A DNA stretch of 64,000 nt from Sphingobium sp. (GTDB taxonomy: Bacteria > Pseudomonadota > Alphaproteobacteria > Sphingomonadales > Sphingomonadaceae), in NCBI GenBank assembly GCA_009360885.1, contig SPEL01000008.1:82506-146505 (forward strand). The letters run 5' to 3'. The notes under the pieces were generated by a model. It saw nothing but the letters and a program-made list of their open reading frames with translations. It searched no databases and was not told the origin of the DNA. A program made the translations under genes and the position numbers. Positions 8,488 to 17,911 of this stretch are shown one piece after another (the stretch's first letter is position 1; each line of letters begins with the position of its first letter).

Positions 8488-9363
8488 TCACAGATATTGG
8501 GCAAATGTACTGAGCATCCTGCCCCATGCTTTTTCGGCCTGCTCCTTATCATAAACCGGCGAATCCAATGTGCACCAGCCATGCATCGCCGGGTACACCT
8601 CCATCTCTACGGGCAGATTGGCATTTCTGGCGGTTTCAAACAGCGTGTCTTTGTCCTTCGGGGCGCGTTCATCATCATTGTGCGCAATGGCGAGGAGAAG
8701 GGCGGCCTTGATCTTGCCAAATTGCGCATGGGGGCTGTCGGGCGTGTCATTGACCATGCCGGAGCCATGAAAGGATGCCGCCGCGCCAACGCGCTCTGGC
8801 CGAGCGAGGGCGGTGCGAATGGTGAAGGGGCCACCCATGCAATAGCCGCTCGTGCCGATTTTGCGCGTGGTATCGACCTCCTTTTGCTGGTCCAGCCAGT
8901 CGATAAACGCGCCTGCATCGCTGATGGTACGCGCCGGGGTGATGGCTTCGCGCATCGGGGTGATTTTGGCGCTTCCCTCTGGTGTTCGCCATTGGGCAAA
9001 GCTGGTTAATATGGGGGCGGGGGCATTGCGATAATATTGGTTGACCGCCAGCACTGCATAGCCAGATGCCGCGAGGCGTGTCGCCATGACTTCATAGGCT
9101 TCGCGCAGGCCAGCAATATCGGGCCAGAGGATGACGGCGGGGTGTTTTCCGGTGCTGGGGGCAACAAAAAACGCATCCGCCATACCATCAGGGGTAGGGA
9201 TGTTGATCGTGCGTGATGCGGTCAGGGCGCCAGCGGCTTGTGCCTGTCCCGGCAGCATCGCCCATAGCGCAGACGCTGCTCCCGCAGCGCCAAATGTGCG
9301 GCGGTCAAGCGGGTGACGGTTCATCCAGTCGCGGGCTTCTTTCTCGGTCAGCTCATCGCACAT
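8488..9363 (-). CDS. dienelactone hydrolase family protein with twin-arginine-like leader
   Basis: A 291-residue alpha/beta hydrolase. The triad typical of dienelactone hydrolases is visible: Cys at about 175 in TSGYCMGG, Asp at 230-231 (AHNDDE) and His at 261 (AMHGWC). The N-terminus has LDRRTFGAAGAASALWAM, a twin-arginine-like export signal with cleavage near AQA. That suggests a folded periplasmic enzyme, unlike the cytoplasmic classical enzyme. It follows fghA by about 90 bases on the same strand and may be part of the same transcript. The substrate is unknown. Ribosome site AGGAGCG precedes the ATG. Confidence 0.88.
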   Translation of the reverse strand: MCDELTEKEARDWMNRHPLDRRTFGAAGAASALWAMLPGQAQAAGALTASRTINIPTPDGMADAFFVAPSTGKHPAVILWPDIAGLREAYEVMATRLAASGYAVLAVNQYYRNAPAPILTSFAQWRTPEGSAKITPMREAITPARTISDAGAFIDWLDQQKEVDTTRKIGTSGYCMGGPFTIRTALARPERVGAAASFHGSGMVNDTPDSPHAQFGKIKAALLLAIAHNDDERAPKDKDTLFETARNANLPVEMEVYPAMHGWCTLDSPVYDKEQAEKAWGRMLSTFAQYL

Positions 9364-9454
9364 GGCGCGCTCCTCTGCATCAATCGGGATTAACGCAGAG
9401 GATAGAGCATATCATCCGCACCGCAAGCATTGTTCGCCTCGACCGTCCTTCGCT

Positions 9455-10309
9455 TTACCCTTTCAGGCGCTCAGCATGCCAGGCTATATGATCCGCCATG
9501 AAGGTGGATATGAAATAATAGCTATGGTCATATCCCGGCTGCAACCGGATGGTGGCAGGCTGTCCTGCGCGATCGCAGGCTTCGCGTAGCAAATGGGTTT
9601 TAAGCTGTTCTGTCAGGAAGTTATCGCCTTCGCCCTGATCCACCAGCAAATCCGGCAGGCGCGCGCCGCCGTCAATCAACGCACAGGCATCATATTCTGC
9701 CCATGCTGCCTGATCGGCACCCAAATAGCCACCCAGTGCCTTATGACCCCATGGGCAGTTTATCGGTGATACAATTGGCGAAAAAGCCGAAGTAGAGCGG
9801 AACCGCCCCGGATTGCGCAGGGAAATGGTCAATGCGCCATGGCCGCCCATGCTATGCCCGCTGATGCCTTGCCGTTCCATATCGACCGGGAAATGCTGCG
9901 CCACCAGTTCGGGCAGTTCCTTTTCGATATAATCGCGCATTTTATAATGGGCGCTGAAGGGGGCTTGCGTCGCGTTTACATAGAAACCCGCACCAAGGCC
10001 AAAATCATAGGCACCCTCTGCATCATCCGGCACGTCATTGCCTTGCAAATCCGGCCCGCGCGGAGATGTGTCCGGCGCGATGAAGATAATCCCAGCCTCT
10101 GCGCAGGCACGGCGGAACTCGCCCTTTTCCGTGACATTGGCATGGGTGCAGGTGAGGCCAGAAAGATACCAGAGGACCGGTAGCTTCGCGCCTTCTGCAT
10201 GATCCGGCACGAAGACGGAGAAGGTCATCTCCGTCCCCGTTGTGGCGGAGGCGTGCTTGTATACGCCTTGCGTGCCGCCAAAGCTCTTATTGGTGGAGAC
10301 TGTTTCCAC
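9455..10309 (-). CDS. fghA: S-formylglutathione hydrolase
   Basis: Cleaves S-formylglutathione to formate and glutathione, the second step of glutathione-dependent formaldehyde oxidation, in the cytoplasm. The GTG at 10309 is chosen because AAAGGGATGAA lies just before it and the length (284 residues) fits the family; the longer frame starts inside the VOC gene. Catalytic Ser at about 153 (GHSMGG), Asp at 229 and His at 262 (GYDHSYYF) are all present, as is the family segment LSGLTCTHANVTEKG. It lies in one group with adhC and the VOC gene. Confidence 0.95.
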   Translation of the reverse strand: METVSTNKSFGGTQGVYKHASATTGTEMTFSVFVPDHAEGAKLPVLWYLSGLTCTHANVTEKGEFRRACAEAGIIFIAPDTSPRGPDLQGNDVPDDAEGAYDFGLGAGFYVNATQAPFSAHYKMRDYIEKELPELVAQHFPVDMERQGISGHSMGGHGALTISLRNPGRFRSTSAFSPIVSPINCPWGHKALGGYLGADQAAWAEYDACALIDGGARLPDLLVDQGEGDNFLTEQLKTHLLREACDRAGQPATIRLQPGYDHSYYFISTFMADHIAWHAERLKG

Positions 10310-10329
10310 TTCATCCCTTTCTTTGGGGT

Positions 10330-10722
10330 TTATTCCTTGGGGCCGACATTGGGTGCATAGGCGCAAATCTTGTTGCCATCCGGGTCTCGCAGATAGGCAC
10401 CATATTGGTTGCCGGGTGAATTGGGGCGAAAGCCCGGCTCACCTTCTGATGTGCCGCCCGCCGCGACGCCATTGGCATGAAAGGCATCAACAGTGGCATA
10501 ATCCGCCGCGATAAAGCCCAATGTGTGGCCGTTGCCGAAGGTTGCGGGTTTGCCATCAGCAGGCGGCGCGATGATAACGGTGAAGCTGTGATCCGCCTTT
10601 GCATATAACAGGCCGGTCGGAATGGTTATTGCTTTTGAATAGCCCAGTAATGGCAGAACGGCATCGTAAAAAGCACGCGACTTTTCAATGTCATTGGTAC
10701 CGAAATAGACGTGACTGAACAT
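10330..10722 (-). CDS. VOC (glyoxalase/bleomycin resistance) family protein
   Basis: A 130-residue protein with the vicinal-oxygen-chelate fold: MFSHVYFGTNDIEKSRAFYDAVL at the start and YLRDPDGNKICAY at the end. Most members bind a metal and act on small electrophiles or glutathione adducts. It lies between adhC and fghA in an operon for glutathione-based formaldehyde removal, so a role with a glutathione adduct is plausible. Ribosome site AAAGGA precedes the ATG. Exact function is unknown. Confidence 0.85.
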   Translation of the reverse strand: MFSHVYFGTNDIEKSRAFYDAVLPLLGYSKAITIPTGLLYAKADHSFTVIIAPPADGKPATFGNGHTLGFIAADYATVDAFHANGVAAGGTSEGEPGFRPNSPGNQYGAYLRDPDGNKICAYAPNVGPKE

Positions 10723-10747
10723 TGAAGTATCCTTTTCCGGTTGGATA

Positions 10748-10786
10748 GGCCGGCGGATATACCCTATTATTGGGTTCCGGCCGGCC
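10748..10786. repeat. long intercistronic hairpin between adhC and the VOC gene
   Basis: Outer arms GGCCGG (10748-10753) with CGGCGGA pair with TCCGGCCGGCC (10776-10786), and inner arms ACCC (10761-10764) and GGGT (10772-10775) enclose a 7 base loop. A 3 base bulge separates the two stems. It sits in the 74 base gap after adhC. No T-run follows on the minus strand, so partial termination or mRNA protection is likely. Confidence 0.6.
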
Positions 10787-10796
10787 CTTTATAGTA

Positions 10797-11909
10797 TCAG
10801 AACACCACGACGCTGCGGATGCTCTTGCCTTCGTGCATCAGGTCAAAGGCAGTGTTGATCTCTTCCAGACCCATCACATGGGTAATCATCGGGTCGATCT
10901 CGATCTTGCCCTGCATATACATATCAACGATTTTCGGTACATCGGTGCGGCCCTTCGCCCCGCCAAAGGCTGTGCCGCGCCAGTTGCGACCAGTGACGAG
11001 CTGGAACGGGCGGGTTTCGATGGTCTTCCCGGCCTCGGCCACGCCGATGATGATGGACGTGCCCCAGCCGCGGTGGCAGGCTTCGAGCGCAGTACGCATG
11101 ACATCGGTGTTGCCGGTGGCATCAAAGGTGTAATCCGCGCCGCCGTCGGTCAGTTCAATGATCTTCGCGACAACATCTTCGCGGCTCAGGCCCTTGCTGT
11201 TGAGGAAGTGGGTCATGCCGAAACGGCGGCCCCATTCTTCGCGGTCCGGGTTAATATCAACGCCGATAATCTTGTTGGCACCAGCAAGGCGTGCGCCCTG
11301 AATGACGTTAAGGCCGATGCCGCCAAGGCCGAAGATGACGACATTATCACCCACCTGCACCTTGGCCGTGTTGATGACCGCGCCAACGCCCGTCGTCACG
11401 CCGCAGCCGATATAGCAGCTCGACTGGAACGGGGCGTCCTCACGGATTTTCGCCACCGCGATTTCGGGGAGGACGGTGAAGTTTGAGAAGGTCGAGCAGC
11501 CCATATAATGATAAATGGGCTGACCCTTATAAGAAAAACGGGTGGTGCCGTCAGGCATCAGGCCCTTGCCCTGCGTGGCGCGAATGGCGGTGCAGAGGTT
11601 GGTCTTGCCCGAAAGGCAGCTTTTGCACTGGCGGCATTCGGGGGTGTAGAGCGGAATGACATGGTCGCCCGGCTTTACGCTGGTAACGCCCGCGCCGACT
11701 TCACGCACAATGCCCGCGCCTTCATGGCCCAGAACGGACGGGAAGATGCCTTCGCTGTCGAACCCATCCAGCGTATAGGCGTCGGTGTGGCAGATGCCTG
11801 TGGCCATGATTTCGACCAGCACTTCGCCAGCTTTCGGCCCTTCGAGGTCCAGTTCAACGATTTCCAGCGGTTTCTTCGCCTCAAAGGCAACGGCGGCACG
11901 GGTCTTCAT
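10797..11909 (-). CDS. adhC: S-(hydroxymethyl)glutathione dehydrogenase / class III alcohol dehydrogenase
   Basis: Oxidises S-hydroxymethylglutathione, formed from formaldehyde and glutathione, to S-formylglutathione with NAD. The ATG at 11909 has AAGGAG upstream and gives 370 residues, the family length; the longer frame would overlap the divergent LysR gene. Catalytic zinc ligands Cys40, His62 and Cys169 and structural zinc ligands Cys92, 95, 98 and 106 are present, as is the NAD-binding FGLGGIGLN. It heads a formaldehyde-detoxification group with the VOC gene and fghA and faces a LysR regulator across 90 bases. Confidence 0.97.
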   Translation of the reverse strand: MKTRAAVAFEAKKPLEIVELDLEGPKAGEVLVEIMATGICHTDAYTLDGFDSEGIFPSVLGHEGAGIVREVGAGVTSVKPGDHVIPLYTPECRQCKSCLSGKTNLCTAIRATQGKGLMPDGTTRFSYKGQPIYHYMGCSTFSNFTVLPEIAVAKIREDAPFQSSCYIGCGVTTGVGAVINTAKVQVGDNVVIFGLGGIGLNVIQGARLAGANKIIGVDINPDREEWGRRFGMTHFLNSKGLSREDVVAKIIELTDGGADYTFDATGNTDVMRTALEACHRGWGTSIIIGVAEAGKTIETRPFQLVTGRNWRGTAFGGAKGRTDVPKIVDMYMQGKIEIDPMITHVMGLEEINTAFDLMHEGKSIRSVVVF

Positions 11910-11999
11910 TATAAATTCTCCTTCATCACCACCTTTACGAGAGGGAATGATTTGCAATAAAGACAATGAAAAGCAATTCACTGTTGCAGAAATGGAATA

Positions 12000-12887
12000 A
12001 TGACCAATCGTTGGCATGGCATAGATGAATTTGTGGCGGTGGCGACGACCGGCAGCTTCGCCAGTGCGGCTAATGTACTACATATGCCGACATCCACCGT
12101 AAGCCGCGCCATTGCCCGGCTGGAGGAGCAAATTCGCGCTCCGTTATTTTATCGCACGACGCGTCGGGTGACGTTGACGGAGAGCGGGCGGCTATTCCTC
12201 GATCATTGCCGCCGCATCATTGATGAGCGAGAGGAAGCCTTCGCCGCGATCAGCCATTTGCGCGAACCGGGCGGCGAACTGCGCATCACCTGCTCCACCG
12301 CATTGGGGGAGGGGTTCGTCGCGCCAATCGTGCAGCGTTTCTGCATGGACTGGCCGCAGATCAGCATCACGCTGGACCTCAGCAATCGTTTGGTGGATTT
12401 AATTGGCGAGGGCTATGATCTGGCGATCCGCACCGGAGACCTCAGCGATAGCCGGATGGTCAGCACGAGAATCGCGTCGCGCAGGCTTTATAGCTGCGCT
12501 GCGCCGGATTATCTGGCGCGGGCCGGAACACCGCAGAGCATAGAAGAGCTAGCGGATCATCAATGCCTGATTGGTAGCGGCGCTACATGGCATTTTGCGG
12601 TCGATGGGGCGGGGCGCAGTTTTCGCCCGCGTGGGCGCTGGCGCTGCAACAGCGGCACGGCGGTCGTCAGCGCCGCGGTGGCGGGTATGGGGATATGCCA
12701 GCTTCCCGAATCCTATGTTTTGCGCCATCTGGCGGCGGGGGAATTGGTGGAAATATTGCCAGAACATCGCCGTAAGGAGGAGCCCATATGGGCGGTTTAC
12801 CCCGAAAGGCGCCATTTGATGCCCAAGGTGCGGTTGCTGGTGGACCGGCTGAAGGAGCAATTGGGGCCAGCATTGGTGGCGGTATAG
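12000..12887 (+). CDS. LysR-family transcriptional regulator, divergent from adhC
   Basis: A 295-residue LysR-type regulator. The winged helix lies at residues 5-60 ([42 protein letters not shown]), followed by a periplasmic-binding-like effector domain ([17 protein letters not shown]). It faces adhC across a 90 base gap, the usual position for a LysR protein that controls its neighbour. Formaldehyde or a glutathione adduct as effector is inference. It could also be one of the many LysR proteins of the DsbA/CrgA-like subgroup acting elsewhere. Confidence 0.92.
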   Translation: MTNRWHGIDEFVAVATTGSFASAANVLHMPTSTVSRAIARLEEQIRAPLFYRTTRRVTLTESGRLFLDHCRRIIDEREEAFAAISHLREPGGELRITCSTALGEGFVAPIVQRFCMDWPQISITLDLSNRLVDLIGEGYDLAIRTGDLSDSRMVSTRIASRRLYSCAAPDYLARAGTPQSIEELADHQCLIGSGATWHFAVDGAGRSFRPRGRWRCNSGTAVVSAAVAGMGICQLPESYVLRHLAAGELVEILPEHRRKEEPIWAVYPERRHLMPKVRLLVDRLKEQLGPALVAV

Positions 12888-12971
12888 CGGGAGCTATTGG
12901 CTGGATGGCGGCTGGATGGCAGATGGCTGCGGGGCTTGACCCTGCACGCGCTGCGGCCTAGCCATTGCGCG

Positions 12972-15353
12972 ATGAAGCGCGGATTTACCCTTTTCATGCT
13001 GATGCTGGCTGTGCTGGCGCTGATGGTTCCTGTCGGTGGGTCTGCTGGATGGGCCATTGCGCAGGGCGCAACCAATAGCACGCAGGGCGCGACCAATAGC
13101 ACGCAGGGCGCGACCAATAACGCGCAGGGCGGGGGAGGCGGGATATCGTCTTTGCCTTCGGCGGCTGGGCCGCTTTCCTCCGGCGCATTTAATTCCGCCA
13201 TTCCGCATATCTCCGCCCGGCTGGAGGCGGAGACACTATCCCCCGCCGCAGGTGGCCGCGTGACCCTTGCCTTTGTCATGGAGCCAGAAAAAGGCTGGCA
13301 TGGCTATTGGGCCAATCCGGGTGATGCTGGTAAGGCGATGGAGTTGGAGTGGGGCCTGCCAAAGGGCATGGTTGCTGGTGAATTGCGCTATCCGGTGCCG
13401 TATGGTTTGTTGGTCGCGGGGCTAATGAACCATGTCTATAAGGGCCGTTATGCGCTGCTGACGGACCTTGATATTCCCGTAGGCCTTCCTGTCGGCACGA
13501 AGCTGCCGGTGCGGGTGAAGGCGCAGTGGCTTGCCTGTTCCGATACGGTTTGCGTGCCGGAACAGGCTGATCTGGCGCTTGATCTGGTGGTGGGGCATCC
13601 GGATACGCAGCAAGATAATGCCAGTTTTGATGAGTATCGCCGGATGTTGCCGCGCCCTCTTGGTGGGACTGCGCATTTTCAGGCGACGGAAGCTGGAGGC
13701 TTGCGCATCGCCATTCCGGTGCCAGCGGGCGCGAAGCTGAGCGACCTGCATTTCTTCCCCTTAACCCAAGGCATGAAAAACCACGCCGCGCCGCAAATCA
13801 TCCGTCGATCGGGCGATTCTGTGGTGGTCGAACTCCCTGATTTCGCGTTGCCTGCGAATAAGACCATCGAGGGTGTGCTGCGTATCGGGCCGGAACAGGG
13901 CATCGCCATTGGCGCGCAGGCGGGGGATGTAGCCCCCATTGACGGCGCGAATCTCGCCGCCGGTGTGGATGGCGCGGAGGAGGGAAGCGAGAAGGGGCTT
14001 TTCTCGGCTGATCTTTCCCGCAGCCTGTCAGAAAAAATCGCGGCGGGTGAAGTGTCGCTGATCCGTGTGGCGCTATTGTCTTTCCTCGGTGCCTTATTGG
14101 GCGGGCTTATCCTCAACATCATGCCCTGCGTGTTCCCTATCCTCAGCCTGAAGGCGATGAGCCTGCTGCGGTCTGGCGCGGCGGCGCAGACTAAGGATGG
14201 TAACAAGCGGGCGCGCCGCGAAGCATGGGCCTATGCGGCAGGGGTGATCCTGAGCTGCGTGGCGCTGGGCGGTATCGTTCTGGGCCTGCGGGCGGGCGGG
14301 GAAAGCGTCGGCTGGGCGTTTCAATTGCAAAGCCCGGCGGTCATCGTGGTTTTGCTGGCGCTCAGCCTTGCGATTGCGATGAACCTTGCCGGTCTGTTTG
14401 CCCTCTCACCGGTGTCGGTTGACGGCACGCTGGCGACGAAACAAGGCCTTGCGGGGGATTTCTGGAGCGGCGTTCTCGTTGCATTTGTTGCGACGCCCTG
14501 TACCGGCCCCTTCATGGCGACGGCGCTGGGGACAGCGTTTCTGCTGCCTCCGCTGGCTGCGCTGGCGATATTCGCGGGGCTAGGCGTGGGGCTGGCGCTG
14601 CCGTTTCTGCTGCTCGCTTATATTCCGGCCCTGCGCGCTAAAATGCCGCGCCCGGGGCTGTGGATGGAGCGGGTGCAGCGCTGGCTGGCGGTGCCGATGG
14701 CGCTGACGGCGCTCGGCCTGCTGTGGCTGCTCTATCGGCAGGCGGGGGCAATGGGGCTGGCCATCGGGGTAGCCGTTGCGCTGGTCATCGGGGGCATATT
14801 GGTCCTGTTAGGGCGGCGGCAACGCGCTGATACCGCCGCCAATGGGGTGCAGGGTGAACTTGCGCTGATCTGCGCCGGGCTATTGGCGGTCGCGGTTGGC
14901 GCGGCGGTGTTAGGGCCAATGGCGCGTTCGTCTGACCACGCAAACCTCTCCGGCATGGCATGGAGCGAAGCCGCTCTTGCTACGGCGCGGGGTGGTGACA
15001 TGCCGGTTTTCCTCTACTTCACCGCTGACTGGTGCCTTAGCTGCAAGGTGAATGAGGCCGCCGCGATTGATAGGGCAGAGGTGCAGTCGGCCTTCGAAAA
15101 GGCCGGAGTGCAGGTGATGGTCGGCGACTGGACGCGGGGTGACCCGGATATTACGCGCTTTCTGGAGGAACATGGCCGCTCTGGCGTTCCGCTATATTTA
15201 TGGTATCCGGCGGGCGGCGGAGAACCAAAGGAGCTGCCGCAGATCCTCACCCCGGATATGCTGAGGGGCCTCGCGGAGGCATCCGCAACCAATGAAGTGG
15301 AGGCATCCGCAACGAATAAAGCCGAAGCCTCCGCCCCGAATGAAAAAGGATGA
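12972..15353 (+). CDS. DsbD-like thiol:disulfide interchange protein with low-complexity tails
   Basis: About 793 residues from the ATG at 12972 (MKRGFTLFMLML signal peptide); the frame also opens at 12897 without a good start. Domains in order: a signal peptide, an N-terminal DsbD-like periplasmic domain with the pair in ACSDTVC, a multi-membrane-span core with buried Cys in IMPCVFPILS and ATPCTGPFM, and a C-terminal thioredoxin domain with DWCLSCK. It should carry electrons from the cytoplasm to periplasmic thiols. Oddities are three 7-residue QGATNST repeats just after the signal peptide and three 8-residue EASATN repeats at the C-terminus. TlyA follows five bases later. Confidence 0.92.
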   Translation: MKRGFTLFMLMLAVLALMVPVGGSAGWAIAQGATNSTQGATNSTQGATNNAQGGGGGISSLPSAAGPLSSGAFNSAIPHISARLEAETLSPAAGGRVTLAFVMEPEKGWHGYWANPGDAGKAMELEWGLPKGMVAGELRYPVPYGLLVAGLMNHVYKGRYALLTDLDIPVGLPVGTKLPVRVKAQWLACSDTVCVPEQADLALDLVVGHPDTQQDNASFDEYRRMLPRPLGGTAHFQATEAGGLRIAIPVPAGAKLSDLHFFPLTQGMKNHAAPQIIRRSGDSVVVELPDFALPANKTIEGVLRIGPEQGIAIGAQAGDVAPIDGANLAAGVDGAEEGSEKGLFSADLSRSLSEKIAAGEVSLIRVALLSFLGALLGGLILNIMPCVFPILSLKAMSLLRSGAAAQTKDGNKRARREAWAYAAGVILSCVALGGIVLGLRAGGESVGWAFQLQSPAVIVVLLALSLAIAMNLAGLFALSPVSVDGTLATKQGLAGDFWSGVLVAFVATPCTGPFMATALGTAFLLPPLAALAIFAGLGVGLALPFLLLAYIPALRAKMPRPGLWMERVQRWLAVPMALTALGLLWLLYRQAGAMGLAIGVAVALVIGGILVLLGRRQRADTAANGVQGELALICAGLLAVAVGAAVLGPMARSSDHANLSGMAWSEAALATARGGDMPVFLYFTADWCLSCKVNEAAAIDRAEVQSAFEKAGVQVMVGDWTRGDPDITRFLEEHGRSGVPLYLWYPAGGGEPKELPQILTPDMLRGLAEASATNEVEASATNKAEASAPNEKG
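13061..13123 (+). repeat. three tandem 21-base repeats inside the DsbD-like gene
   Basis: Units at 13061-13081, 13082-13102 and 13103-13123 read as GCAGGGCGC(A/G)ACCAATA-(G/A)C-type copies, each coding QGATNST-like residues. Because the unit is 21 bases, changes in copy number stay in frame and alter only a linker after the signal peptide. Confidence 0.85.
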
Positions 15354-15358
15354 ATTAA

Positions 15359-16102
15359 GTGGCCGCGAAAATCAGGGTAGATCAGCTTCTGGTGGATCGG
15401 GGGCTGGTTGAGAGCCGCAGCCGCGCTCAGGCGCTTATCCTTGCAGGGCTGGTCTATCATGGTGAGCAAAAGGTGGCGAAGGCCGGACAGCAGGTGGCAC
15501 CTGATGTTGCGCTGGATGTGCGGGGGCGGGACCACCCATGGGTGTCACGCGGTGGGGTGAAGCTCGCCCATGGGCTGGAGCATTTCGGCTGGGACATAAC
15601 TGGCGCCATCGCGATGGATGTCGGCAGTTCCACCGGCGGCTTTACCGATGTGATGCTGACTAAGGGCGCGGCGAAGGTTTATGCGGTCGATAGCGGCACC
15701 AATCAGCTCGCGTGGAAGCTCCGCACGGATGACCGGGTGATTGTGCATGAACAAACCAGCGCCCGTATATTGACGGCAGAGCATATCCCGGAACCCATTG
15801 ACCTCATCGTCTGTGACGCGAGCTTCATCGCATTATCCAAGGTGTTGGAACGCCCGATGAGCTTTGCTGCGCCGGGTGCGCGTCTGCTCGCCCTCATTAA
15901 GCCGCAATTTGAGGCCGGGCGAGAGGAAGTCGGCAAAGGTGGCGTCGTGCGCGACGCTGCCATTCACGAACGGGTCTGCGCAGAGGTGCAGGACTGGGTC
16001 GCAAATACACAGGGATGGGAGGTTGAGGGCATTACTACCAGCCCGATCACTGGCCCGGAAGGCAATGTTGAATTTCTGATTGCCGCCCACAACCCTGCCT
16101 AA
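15359..16102 (+). CDS. tlyA: TlyA-family 16S/23S rRNA 2'-O-methyltransferase
   Basis: A 247-residue protein with a GTG start, five bases after the dsbD-like stop. Residues 1-60 form an S4 RNA-binding domain (IRVDQLLVDRGLVESRSRAQALILAG). Residues about 80-240 form an FtsJ-like methyltransferase with the SAM site AMDVGSSTGGFTD. The family methylates ribosomal RNA riboses; some members were called hemolysin A. The ribosome site is weak (GAATTAA), consistent with coupling to the upstream gene. Confidence 0.93.
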   Translation: MAAKIRVDQLLVDRGLVESRSRAQALILAGLVYHGEQKVAKAGQQVAPDVALDVRGRDHPWVSRGGVKLAHGLEHFGWDITGAIAMDVGSSTGGFTDVMLTKGAAKVYAVDSGTNQLAWKLRTDDRVIVHEQTSARILTAEHIPEPIDLIVCDASFIALSKVLERPMSFAAPGARLLALIKPQFEAGREEVGKGGVVRDAAIHERVCAEVQDWVANTQGWEVEGITTSPITGPEGNVEFLIAAHNPA

Positions 16103-16359
16103 ATATATCGGCATTATTCCGGCTGACGGCGCGCAGCACTATGCCTTTCTGACTAATTATATATTGCCCGTTGCCTGAGAGGGATAATTATCTTGCGGTG
16201 CAATGTGAATCTGTGTTCACCTTCTTTTGTGGGCATTAGGATTCGACAGACGTGTCTTTGCGGCATCTAAGCTCGTTTTCAGGCGGCCCATATAGAGGAG
16301 CTATGGTTAACGGTTAACGCGCAACAGGGGCGCCATTTTACAGGCAGAGGGTGTTGGCA
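16103..16359. other. intergenic region before tspO
   Basis: No gene seen. It holds a near-palindromic GGTTAACGGTTAACG at about 16306-16320 and the ribosome site AGAGGG at 16345-16350. No convincing promoter or structure was found. Confidence 0.4.
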
Positions 16360-16923
16360 ATGAAAGATAATGCGCCGCAGGGGATAGCCTCTCAGGCACA
16401 ATTACGTCTGTCTTATGTGCGTTGGGCGCTGGTGACGGTGCCATCCATAGTTTTCCTTGGCTTTCTCTCTGGCCGGGCGGCCAATAGCGGCTATGGCAAT
16501 CCATGGTTTGCAGCGCTGGAAAAGCCCGCAATCATGCCGCCTGGATGGGTTTTTCCAGTGGCATGGACTGCGCTCTATATCCTGCTGGGTCTTGCACTGG
16601 CGGTCATCCTCCATGCACGCGGGGCACGGGGGCGGGGCATCGCTATCGCTTTGTTCATGGTGCAGATGATCGGTAATTTGCTGTGGTCACCGCTCTTTTT
16701 CCGCCTGCATATGGTGACGGAGGCCTTGTGGTTGCTGATCGGTATATTTGTTGTTTCCGCGATAACGGCATGGCTGTTTGCGCGCATCCGCCCGGTTGCT
16801 GCCATATTGCTGCTGCCATATCTGCTTTGGCTTACTTTCGCGGGGGTTCTTAATTACCAAATTGACCAGTTAAACCCGGATGCGCCAACTGTGGTTGTAC
16901 CATCGTTCAAAACCCGTATATGA
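16360..16923 (+). CDS. tspO: TspO/MBR family membrane protein
   Basis: A protein of about 187 residues with five predicted membrane segments and the family pattern of Trp-rich loops (ALEKPAIMPPGWVFPVAWTALY, LLWSPLFF). ATG at 16360 fits the ribosome site AGAGGG nine bases away better than the GTG at 16351, which has none. TspO proteins bind tetrapyrroles and act in oxygen- or stress-linked regulation in alphaproteobacteria. It stands upstream of ubiK in the same direction. Confidence 0.92.
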   Translation: MKDNAPQGIASQAQLRLSYVRWALVTVPSIVFLGFLSGRAANSGYGNPWFAALEKPAIMPPGWVFPVAWTALYILLGLALAVILHARGARGRGIAIALFMVQMIGNLLWSPLFFRLHMVTEALWLLIGIFVVSAITAWLFARIRPVAAILLLPYLLWLTFAGVLNYQIDQLNPDAPTVVVPSFKTRI

Positions 16924-16956
16924 ACATATCCATATTATGTGAGTATCGAGGCTGTC

Positions 16957-17196
16957 ATGCAGAGTGAAAACCGTTTCTTTGACGATCTGGGCCGGGTGAT
17001 TAATGGTGCCGCAGGTACATTGGCCGGTCTGGGGCGGGAGCTGGAGGCCAATGCCCGTGAAAAGACCAAGCAATGGGTCAGCGGTGCGGATTTTGTCAGC
17101 CGTGAAGAATTTGAGGCGGTTAAGGCGATGGCTGCTACGGCCCGCGAAGAAGTAGAAGAGCTGAAAAAACGTCTCGCTGCGCTGGAAGGCAAATAA
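16957..17196 (+). CDS. ubiK: UbiK-family ubiquinone biosynthesis accessory protein
   Basis: A 79-residue protein starting MQSENRFFDDLGRVINGAAG, with a heptad-rich coiled coil at the C-terminus (EEVEELKKRLAALEGK). UbiK helps the ubiquinone ring-modifying complex and binds lipids; older annotation calls it a BMFP domain protein. ATG at 16957 with GAGG upstream is preferred to the GTG at 16939. It forms a plus-strand run with ybjN-like and proC, a gene order found in alphaproteobacteria. Confidence 0.88.
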   Translation: MQSENRFFDDLGRVINGAAGTLAGLGRELEANAREKTKQWVSGADFVSREEFEAVKAMAATAREEVEELKKRLAALEGK

Positions 17197-17402
17197 GGGC
17201 AGCGAGAGACGGCGCCGCACCTGATAAATGGCCTGCGTATCGGCTGGCTGAAGGCGGGGGAGAGCGTTATCCACATATATGTTGCTATTCGGGCGGATGG
17301 CTGGTTGCGCTTTTGCGCTGACCGCGCCATGCAGGCCCGGTGTGCAGGGCGTCTGGCCATCAGGTTCGGACGGCGCGGGGAACAGAAAAGCAGGCCAATG
17401 CC

Positions 17403-17909
17403 ATGATAGAAAATGATGAGTTCGAGCAGGATGAGCATGATGCTGAACCGCTGGACATGCTGGCCCGTTTTTTCGAGGCGAATGACTGGACCTTCCAGTA
17501 TAATGGCGAAGACGAGATCATAGCATCCGTTCAGGGAAGTTGGACGCAATATGAATTTCGCGCCATCTGGCGGGCGGAAGATCAGGTTCTGCAATTGCTG
17601 GCGCTCCCTGATATTCGCGTGGCAGAGGATATGCGCGCCACCGTTTATGAGGCATTGGGCCTGATTAACGAGCAACTCTGGCTTGGCCATTTCGAACTAT
17701 GGTCCAGCACGGGCATTGTCCTGTTCCGCCATGGTGCGCTCATCAGCGGTAATGACAGCATGAATTATGAACAGGCGCAGCTTCTGGTTGAGGTCGCACT
17801 GGATGAGTGTGAACGTTTCTACCCGGTGTTTCAGTTTGTTTTATGGGGCGGAAAAACCCCGACAGAAGCGATTGCCGCCAGCATGATTGAGACCAGAGGA
17901 GAGGCGTAA
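17403..17909 (+). CDS. YbjN domain-containing protein
   Basis: A 168-residue acidic cytoplasmic protein with the YbjN fold (MLARFFEANDWTFQYNGEDEIIASVQGSW, LPDIRVAEDMRATVYEALGLINEQLWLGHFEL). ATG at 17403 is used because the earlier in-frame start has no ribosome site and lies in a stretch of unlike composition. The biochemical role of YbjN proteins is not settled; they affect stress response and motility in enterobacteria. It ends two bases before proC. Confidence 0.85.
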   Translation: MIENDEFEQDEHDAEPLDMLARFFEANDWTFQYNGEDEIIASVQGSWTQYEFRAIWRAEDQVLQLLALPDIRVAEDMRATVYEALGLINEQLWLGHFELWSSTGIVLFRHGALISGNDSMNYEQAQLLVEVALDECERFYPVFQFVLWGGKTPTEAIAASMIETRGEA

Positions 17910-17911
17910 AC

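Noticed and set aside
17267-17275. TTATCCACA, a perfect DnaA box match
   Set aside because: One 9-base match is expected by chance about once in a window this size, and no other boxes cluster nearby. It is not evidence of an origin.
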